A DNA stretch of 38,302 nucleotides. Origin: CAYJBH01 sp964370825 (GTDB taxonomy: Bacteria; Bacillota; Clostridia; Oscillospirales; Ruminococcaceae). How positions within the stretch are numbered: the stretch's first letter is position 1; each line of letters starts with the position of its first letter. Of this stretch, positions 33,305 to 38,302 are shown in pieces. The position numbers and the translations under genes were made by a program. The stretch spans positions 1 through 38,302 of the forward strand of contig CAYJKY010000034.1 of assembly GCA_964370825.1 (NCBI GenBank), in the 5' to 3' direction. The notes under the pieces are model-generated. The model ran no database searches. It was not told the origin of the DNA and worked only from the letters and a program-made list of their open reading frames with translations.

Positions 33305-34429
33305 TTATTCAGTGTTGTTAGTTTGTGATTTTTGTTCCCTATCCTCAACATTTATCTTGATTAGTTGATAGATTACCGAAAGCACCGGCAACGCCAACAG
33401 CATGCCAACAGCACCGAACATTCCTCCACCTATAAGCACCCCGGAAAGAACATAGGGGCCGGGCAACCCCACCGAACCGCCAACCACACGGGGATAGATA
33501 AGGTTGCTTTCCAACTGCTGGAGGATTATTATAAAAATAATAAACCAAACTGCACTTATAGGTTCGACCATCAACAGAATGAATGCCGACGGAATAGCAC
33601 CGACTATCGGTCCCACTATCGGTATAATGTTGGTTACACCGATGATAACACTTATAAGCATTGCATACTCAAATTGGAATATACTCATGCCAATAAAACA
33701 CAACACGCCTAAAATGACTGCCTCGGTAAGCTGACCCACAATATATTTTGTAAATACAAAGCTTGAAATTTTTGAAACAGAAAATATGTGAGTTTGCGCC
33801 TTTTTCGGTGCATAGGCACGTATCATACGTGTTGCCTGCTTTGCGAGATGATGTCGCTCGGACACAATATAAATTGAGAGTATCAAGCCAAAGAAGGTGC
33901 TACTTAAAGCCGAGCCTACTGTACTTGTAAAGCTGAATATCTGCGGAAAAACGCCGGTCAAAAAGCCCTGTATAATACTCCCTAAGTTAGCTATCATGTC
34001 ACGATAAAAATCACTGCCGAGAAACTCCGGTATCAATTGCGGAGGGAGTGAGGCAACCAAACCTTCAATATTACTTGCGTATACCTCAAGATTACCAATA
34101 AATACGGCAACACTATCAACAAGACTCGGAATAACCATACCAAAAAGGGTTAGAATCAAAAGCAAGAGAAGGGTGTATATGGTGAGAATGGATAGCCCTT
34201 TACTCAGCTTGTTATGTCTGCCCTTAAAAAGTGCCCTAAGCTTATCCTCAAAAAACCCGGCAGGCCTTGATAAAACAAAGGCAATACACAGACCGATAAT
34301 AATCGGCTGAACAATGCCGAAAAAGACATCGATAATACCAGCTATATTCTCAACCCTAAACACCAATGCAAGCAGTAAAGCCGAGTAGGATATGGCAAGC
34401 ATTATCCTTCCAAAGGTAGTTTTGTCCAT
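33305..34429 (-). CDS. AI-2E family transporter
   Basis: A membrane protein of the AI-2E/PerM family with about eight hydrophobic segments. 374 residues from the ATG at 34429, preceded by AGGTG 6 nt upstream; an in-frame GTG at 34438 overlaps that site. The typical family regions are present: an N-terminal pair of spans with PIIIGLCIAFVLSRP, a long soluble middle part, and the C-terminal GVTNIIPIVGPIVGAIPSAF, NLIYPRVVGGSVGLPG and GGGMFGAVGMLLALPVLSV. Members have been linked to autoinducer-2 export or Na+/H+ antiport, so the substrate is open. Not obviously tied to the flagellar genes that follow. Confidence 0.85.
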   Translation of the reverse strand: MDKTTFGRIMLAISYSALLLALVFRVENIAGIIDVFFGIVQPIIIGLCIAFVLSRPAGFFEDKLRALFKGRHNKLSKGLSILTIYTLLLLLILTLFGMVIPSLVDSVAVFIGNLEVYASNIEGLVASLPPQLIPEFLGSDFYRDMIANLGSIIQGFLTGVFPQIFSFTSTVGSALSSTFFGLILSIYIVSERHHLAKQATRMIRAYAPKKAQTHIFSVSKISSFVFTKYIVGQLTEAVILGVLCFIGMSIFQFEYAMLISVIIGVTNIIPIVGPIVGAIPSAFILLMVEPISAVWFIIFIIILQQLESNLIYPRVVGGSVGLPGPYVLSGVLIGGGMFGAVGMLLALPVLSVIYQLIKINVEDREQKSQTNNTE

Positions 34430-34455
34430 CAAAAGCACCTATTCAGTAAAAGCTT

Positions 34456-34474
34456 ATATGTTATACTAACATAT
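34456..34474. promoter_or_regulatory. 19-bp palindrome upstream of the AI-2E transporter gene
   Basis: ATATGTTATACTAACATAT: perfect 8-bp arms around TAC. It lies 27 bp upstream of the start codon, near where a promoter would be expected (TATAAC on the minus strand falls inside it). It looks like a dimeric repressor site, with no regulator assignable. Confidence 0.4.
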
Positions 34475-34535
34475 ATTATGGTACAATGCAATCGAAAAAA
34501 CACAAAAAACAAATAATCCCAATCAATTAAAACGA

Positions 34536-34564
34536 TTGACAAATTGCGACATCTGTGGTAAAAT
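34536..34564 (+). promoter_or_regulatory. SigmaA promoter of tRNA-Pro
   Basis: Perfect TTGACA (34536-34541), 17-bp spacer, TAAAAT (34559-34564). Confidence 0.8.
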
Positions 34565-34615
34565 CTATTCACCGTTTAGAAAATGCACATGGCAACATTT
34601 TTTAAAACAAGGTAT

Positions 34616-34691
34616 CCGGGTGTGGCGCAGTTGGTAGCGCGCTTGACTGGGGGTCAAGAGGCCGCATGTTCAAGTCATGTCACTCGGACCA
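34616..34691 (+). tRNA. tRNA-Pro (anticodon GGG)
   Basis: A full cloverleaf of 76 nt with encoded CCA. Acceptor CCGGGTG pairs with CACTCGG (one G-T pair), discriminator A, D arm GCGC/GCGC, anticodon stem CTTGA/TCAAG with loop CTGGGGG (anticodon GGG, reading CCC/CCU), and T arm GCATG/CATGT with loop TTCAAGT. It has its own promoter and terminator, so it is a single-gene transcript. Confidence 0.95.
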
Positions 34692-34694
34692 TAA

Positions 34695-34747
34695 CGACGG
34701 TTGAAATAGGATTTACGAAGGATTTCGTAAATCCTATTCGTCTTTTT
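34695..34747 (+). terminator. Intrinsic terminator of tRNA-Pro
   Basis: A 15-bp perfect stem AATAGGATTTACGAA/TTCGTAAATCCTATT with loop GGAT, a further GACG/CGTC pairing outside it and then TTTTT. It lies at the junction with the mobile element. Confidence 0.88.
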
Positions 34748-34752
34748 AGCCC

Positions 34753-36435
34753 CTATGCCGTAAGCGCCACAACATGAACTCCCTGCCTTGTGTCCATCGC
34801 AACCTCGTCGAGTGCATATAAATGTACCGGAATTATAAACTTTCCTATCACGTTGTAGAAAATTTCAATCTTCTGCACTTCCTCGCCGTCCACCCTATGC
34901 CTGTGGTGGATTATTATTTTATCCACAAATTCACGCAGGACAGGCGCTGTTAGTTTTTCGATGCAGGTTGTTTTTTCGATGATATCAAGGAAAGCCTTTG
35001 CGGTGTCGATTTCCACTGTTCTGGCATTTAATAGCTTTTTGCAGCGATCAATTTCGATGATGTTGTCGTTTTGTTCCGTTTCAAAACCCTGCGTCATACG
35101 CTTAAACCGTTCCTCCGACACCGTGCCGTTCACCTTGTCCTCATAAACACTGTTAAAAAGGCGGTCTAACTCGGTGTTGCGCTTGGTTAGCTTTTCTATC
35201 TGACCTTCAAGATAGTTTGACTGCCGCTCCATCTCTGCACCAGTGTCGTCGAGGAGGATTTTTAGAAACTCATCCTTGTACTGTTCACTAAATTCAATTA
35301 CTCTGTTTAGGTCACGACGCACCACCTCTTCCAGAAAATCTGTCCTGACATAGTGTGTGGTGGGGCATTCTCGGTTGCGGTTGTTGTTTTTGGAACAGCT
35401 GAAATACTGGATGCTCTCGTTGCCTTGATTAAAGTGGAAATGCAGATTAGAGCCGCAATCCGAGCAGACGAGCAGGCCGGAAAACATATGGTGTTCCTTT
35501 TCTTTGCGCTTACTGTTGTATATCTTCCCACGGGTTTTCTGCACCTTTTCAAACGTCGTCCTGTCAATAATCGGCTGATTTACGCCCTCGAAAACAACTC
35601 GATTTTCCGCTGGATTTACACGTCGCTTTTTGTTTTTGTATGACTTGGAGTAGGTCTTGAAGTTGACGATATCGCCGCAGTATTCACGCAGTGCAAGCAC
35701 CTTGGAAACGGTGGAACTTCGCCAGCGGTACTTGTTGTCGCTCAATCGCCCGCTCACCTTGTAGCCATTTTCCTTGGCATAGTGGTTGGGGGTTAGCACC
35801 TTTTCACGCTCGAGCATTCCGGCAATCTGTTCCGTGCCAAAGCCGTCGATGGTCATCTTAAAGATGCGCTTTACCACCTCTGACGCCACCTCATCGACAA
35901 GCCAACTTGTCTTACTGCTTGGGTTTTTCTTGTATCCAAACGGCGGTTTTGCCAGTGGATGACCGTTGTTGCCTCGCAGTCGATGCGCCATTCTCACCTT
36001 GCGGCTGGTGTCCTTTGCGAATTGCTCGTTTGATATGTTTTTGTAAGGCATAAAGTCGTTTTCACCATCGTTTGTATCGACAAAATCATTGATGGCAATG
36101 AACCTAACATCGTTGTCAGGGAAGTAACTATCCACAAAATATCCGACATTTATGTAGTCGCGCCCAAACCTCGAAAGGTCACGGACAACCACCGTGTGAA
36201 TAATTCCTTTGTCTATGTCATCTTTCATGGAGATAAATCCCGGACGCTGAAAGTTCGTGCCCGAAAATCCATCGTCAATATATGTGCGTGTTTCGCCGAG
36301 ACCTTTTTCCTGTGCATATCGTTCGAGCATTATTTTTTGATTGGTTATGCTGTTGCTCTCGCCGTCTCGTCCATCATCAGAAGATAATCGGCAATAAAGA
36401 GCGGCATAGCCATCCTGTTTGTTTGACTGTATCAT
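34753..36435 (-). CDS. Large serine recombinase (TnpX/TndX-type)
   Basis: A site-specific recombinase that excises and inserts the element through a circular intermediate. 560 residues. The catalytic domain (about 10-155) has YCRLSSDDG with nucleophile Ser18 and VVRDLSRFGRDYINVG with the catalytic arginines. The recombinase domain (about 175-290) includes PPFGYKK and REYCGDIVNF. The zinc-ribbon region has CSDCGSNLHF followed by a second Cys pair (about 328-365). Next come a coiled-coil stretch (about 395-480) and the C-terminal DUF4368-like end. The start has GGAG just upstream. Its gene ends 5 nt beyond the tRNA-Pro terminator. Confidence 0.94.
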   Translation of the reverse strand: MIQSNKQDGYAALYCRLSSDDGRDGESNSITNQKIMLERYAQEKGLGETRTYIDDGFSGTNFQRPGFISMKDDIDKGIIHTVVVRDLSRFGRDYINVGYFVDSYFPDNDVRFIAINDFVDTNDGENDFMPYKNISNEQFAKDTSRKVRMAHRLRGNNGHPLAKPPFGYKKNPSSKTSWLVDEVASEVVKRIFKMTIDGFGTEQIAGMLEREKVLTPNHYAKENGYKVSGRLSDNKYRWRSSTVSKVLALREYCGDIVNFKTYSKSYKNKKRRVNPAENRVVFEGVNQPIIDRTTFEKVQKTRGKIYNSKRKEKEHHMFSGLLVCSDCGSNLHFHFNQGNESIQYFSCSKNNNRNRECPTTHYVRTDFLEEVVRRDLNRVIEFSEQYKDEFLKILLDDTGAEMERQSNYLEGQIEKLTKRNTELDRLFNSVYEDKVNGTVSEERFKRMTQGFETEQNDNIIEIDRCKKLLNARTVEIDTAKAFLDIIEKTTCIEKLTAPVLREFVDKIIIHHRHRVDGEEVQKIEIFYNVIGKFIIPVHLYALDEVAMDTRQGVHVVALTA

Positions 36436-36475
36436 TTTTCTCCTTTCTTTCGCACCATCGTGCTATACAGTCAAA

Positions 36476-36517
36476 TAGAGTTATCGTTATTATAACTCTA
36501 TCGACCGTAAAAGTAAA
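36476..36517 (-). promoter_or_regulatory. Recombinase promoter overlapped by a palindrome
   Basis: Minus strand: TTTACT (36512-36517), 17-bp spacer, TATAAT (36489-36494). A palindrome TAGAGTTAT-N7-ATAACTCTA (36476-36500) covers the -10 and the start point. This suggests repression of the recombinase by an element-encoded or self-encoded factor. Confidence 0.55.
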
Positions 36518-36526
36518 CTGTGAAAA

Positions 36527-36679
36527 TCAATTCTCTTTCATCTTTTTTATATCAGTCTTGGCTTTTTCCACCATGATTTTCGTAAGCATTTCCTTTATAG
36601 TGATGCCGTTGTTATTGCTAAAATGCGAAACCACTATGGCTTTTGTTTTCCCAACTTTATCGTAACATCTTTTCCTCAT
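36527..36679 (-). CDS. Small basic protein between relaxase and recombinase
   Basis: 50 codons: starts MRKRCYDKVGKTKAIVVSHF, is helical in the second half (IKEMLTKIMVEKAKTDIKK) and is strongly basic. GGAG lies about 10 nt before the ATG, inside the end of the relaxase gene. The relaxase stop and this start overlap as TAATG, so coupled translation is expected. Small basic ORFs are common at this place in clostridial elements and may act as excision or regulatory factors. No family is claimed. Confidence 0.65.
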   Translation of the reverse strand: MRKRCYDKVGKTKAIVVSHFSNNNGITIKEMLTKIMVEKAKTDIKKMKEN

Positions 36680-38010
36680 TATCTTTCACTCCTGTTTTTT
36701 TCTCTGATTTTTTGCTCCATCAATCGCTCAACCGACAGCAAATTTTCATATTTTGCAATGGATTTTGCAATCTCATCAGCACTTTTAAGCTCTGCCCTAA
36801 GTGGCTTTAACTTTGCAGATATTGCTCGTGCCTGTGCTTTTAACGCAACCCTTTTATCCTCGCTTTTCTCACGGCGCAAGCGGTTATATACCCCCTGTCG
36901 CTCGCTCTCCAGTGCCGAAATGTCGCCCTGTTTTTGCCGGACAAAATCGGAAAGCTGTTCACGAGAATCAATATTGTTGTTACAGAGCAACATATATTGT
37001 TTCATGATTTTATTCAAATTTTTGACCTCCTGCCGAACAGTAGGCGATAACGGCTTAGGGATATCGGGCTGGATATTGCCACCTGAAATTAGTCTGCACA
37101 GTTCGATTACAAGCGCAAATGTCAACTGAACACCGCCCATGCGCCCTGCCTTTTTCATCTCAGCTTCGAAAGACAGTAGCGGCGTGTAGTTACGACGCTT
37201 AACGTAAAAATATGAAATTCGTTTTTCATGGTTGTTTTTCATGCGCTCGTTAATGATATCAGTCGAGTAACCAAGAGAACTAAGACGCACCGACCGTTTC
37301 CAATCAGGTGCCCTAACCGACAGAGTTTTACCCTCTCTTGTAAAAATATATCCTAAATCTTTAAGGCTCTGCTCAAAGTCTTTGGGGGTTGACGATACGG
37401 ACAAACATCGTTCAACATCACGTCTTAACATCTCGCGATGGGTAGGCACACCCGACATCTGCGCACGGCGTTCACCCTTTGACCTGCCGTAAAAGGAAGA
37501 GCTTTCAAGCACAGATTTGCCACGACTTCTGCAAACCTCATCGGATATTTCTCGCAGTTTGTAGTGGTCGGAAATGTGGTTTGCAAACTTCTTTCCGGTT
37601 TTAAACGACACAGAGTTGACGATTATATGGTTGTGTAAATTGTCGGTGTTGAGATGGGTGGTGACAACTATTTCATAATCATCGCCCCACATTTTTCGGG
37701 CGGTTTCCATGCCTATGTTGTGCGCCTCATCTGCCGTAACCTCACCTGCTACGAAACTTTGATACCCATGATATGCGACATTGCCGCCGGTTTTTCCAAA
37801 CCGTTTTTTAGTTGCAACCATCTGTTCATAAGCCCTTTTAACGTTACAGTTGATGGCAGAAACAAACATTTTTTGGTCGGTCTTTTTGTCATCACTTGCA
37901 TAATCCAAAGCGTTAAACAATTCATTTCCGATAGTCTTTTTCGGATTGTTTGCATACTCGATTACATCTTTAAGCGAAGTTTTGACCGGCCAAAATCCAG
38001 TCGTAGCCAT
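36679..38010 (-). CDS. Relaxase/mobilization nuclease (MobA/VirD2-like)
   Basis: A DNA-nicking relaxase that cuts oriT and pilots the strand to the recipient. 443 residues. The N-terminal relaxase domain (about 1-250) has a candidate nucleophile Tyr19 (VIEYANNPKKT), HGYQSF (His81) and the metal-binding three-His motif HLNTDNLHNHIIVNS (His119, 126, 128). The remainder is helical with a coiled coil (about 330-435). The start overlaps the mobC stop as TAATG, so the two are coupled. oriT is expected just upstream of mobC, outside the window. Confidence 0.92.
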   Translation of the reverse strand: MATTGFWPVKTSLKDVIEYANNPKKTIGNELFNALDYASDDKKTDQKMFVSAINCNVKRAYEQMVATKKRFGKTGGNVAYHGYQSFVAGEVTADEAHNIGMETARKMWGDDYEIVVTTHLNTDNLHNHIIVNSVSFKTGKKFANHISDHYKLREISDEVCRSRGKSVLESSSFYGRSKGERRAQMSGVPTHREMLRRDVERCLSVSSTPKDFEQSLKDLGYIFTREGKTLSVRAPDWKRSVRLSSLGYSTDIINERMKNNHEKRISYFYVKRRNYTPLLSFEAEMKKAGRMGGVQLTFALVIELCRLISGGNIQPDIPKPLSPTVRQEVKNLNKIMKQYMLLCNNNIDSREQLSDFVRQKQGDISALESERQGVYNRLRREKSEDKRVALKAQARAISAKLKPLRAELKSADEIAKSIAKYENLLSVERLMEQKIREKNRSER

Positions 38011-38302
38011 TATATCGACTCCTTAAACGGCAAAATCAAAGTGGTTGTTATCTCATTCATAAGCGATGTAATTTGTTTTTCGGACAGTGTGTTTTTGTCT
38101 TGTAATTTTTCTAAAAGAGTATCCAACCGTCTGTTAAAATCATAAAAAACTTCCGGCAAAACCGCCTTTGGTTGATACCCTAATGCTCGTTGGCGCAGGT
38201 ATTCCGACAGGGACAATCCACATTTTTTAGCATAACTTTCGATGCGATTTTTCTCCTTTTCGTTCACACGAACAAATATATTTTTATTTCTTTTTTCTTG
38301 CA
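38010..38302 (-). CDS. mobC: Relaxosome accessory protein MobC (partial, 5' end outside window)
   Basis: The frame is open to the window edge. Upstream of an apparent GTG start at 38267 it continues as QEKRNKNIFVRVNEKEKNR, the usual ribbon-helix-helix N terminus (xIxVRVxExEKxxIE) of MobC proteins. The true start is therefore to the right of the window. The following AKKCGLSLSEYLRQRALG is the classic second helix region. MobC binds oriT and assists the relaxase in opening the DNA. The C-terminal part is a short helical tail. Confidence 0.88.
   Translation of the reverse strand, partial: QEKRNKNIFVRVNEKEKNRIESYAKKCGLSLSEYLRQRALGYQPKAVLPEVFYDFNRRLDTLLEKLQDKNTLSEKQITSLMNEITTTLILPFKESI

Larger units (their letters stand above)
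34748..38302. mobile_element. Part of an integrative mobilizable element next to tRNA-Pro
   Basis: Large serine recombinase, small ORF, relaxase and MobC in tight minus-strand order form the integration and mobilization module of a Tn4451/Tn5397-like clostridial element. One end must lie between the tRNA-Pro terminator and the recombinase stop at 34753, because a recombinase gene of this kind usually sits at the element edge. The other end and the cargo are beyond the window. No conjugation (type IV secretion) genes are visible, so it may be mobilizable rather than self-transmissible. Confidence 0.8.

Noticed and set aside
34583..34777. A 64-codon plus-strand open frame across the tRNA gene
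   Set aside because: It covers the tRNA-Pro cloverleaf and its terminator; no coding signals.

Overview
The window looks like a chromosome segment from a motile, anaerobic, low-to-moderate-GC Gram-positive bacterium, most likely a member of the Clostridia (an Oscillospirales/Ruminococcaceae-like lineage is a guess). The pointers are strong AGGAGG-type ribosome binding sites, many sigmaA promoters with TTGACA/TATAAT-like boxes spaced 17 bp, an [FeFe]-hydrogenase-type sensor, a Firmicutes-style flgM-flgN-flgK-flgL-fliW-csrA block, a Noc-type nucleoid occlusion protein, TrmFO and a clostridial-type large serine recombinase. No species can be named from the sequence alone.

Layout. 1-60 is the 3' end of a flagellin gene. 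385-2657 (minus strand) holds a putative lipoprotein gene, an unknown gene, ftsY and rdgB. 2854-6240 (minus) is carB, with its own promoter, a 23-codon leader ORF and a leader terminator that together resemble a transcription attenuator. 6398-9777 (plus) is a two-gene unit: a ferredoxin/[FeFe]-hydrogenase/GGDEF fusion and a Cys-type sulfatase. 9782-12502 (minus) holds an ACR3 arsenite exporter with ArsR-like operators and a soluble histidine kinase/OmpR-type regulator pair. 12569-13019 (minus) holds two tandem paralogous small peptide genes that resemble RiPP precursors. 13178-14664 (plus) has a small exported membrane-anchored protein and noc. 14679-15891 is dgoD.

15945-27222 (plus) is one long tightly packed gene run: nadE, purB, a glycosyltransferase with a long helical tail, purC, an MTA/SAH-deaminase-like amidohydrolase, 5-formyl-THF cyclo-ligase, a Wzx-like flippase, dut and trmFO. 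Its themes are purine synthesis, folate one-carbon chemistry and uracil/thymine metabolism, with two glycan-related genes embedded. It ends in four copies of an 18-bp repeat. 27297-33290 is flagellar: a coiled-coil gene, a possible degenerate PilZ gene, and the minus-strand block flgM-flgN-flgK-flgL-(YviE-like)-fliW-csrA. The block makes the hook-filament junction proteins and the regulators that couple flagellin secretion to flagellin translation.

33305-34747 has an AI-2E family transporter and a tRNA-Pro(GGG) gene. From about 34748 to the right edge lies part of an integrative mobilizable element: large serine recombinase, a small ORF, relaxase and MobC, the last cut by the window end.

The most unusual points are the hydrogenase-like sensor fused to a diguanylate cyclase, the NadE whose glutaminase triad has been replaced at all three positions, the pyrBI-like leader of carB, and the pair of RiPP-like peptide genes beside a soluble two-component system.
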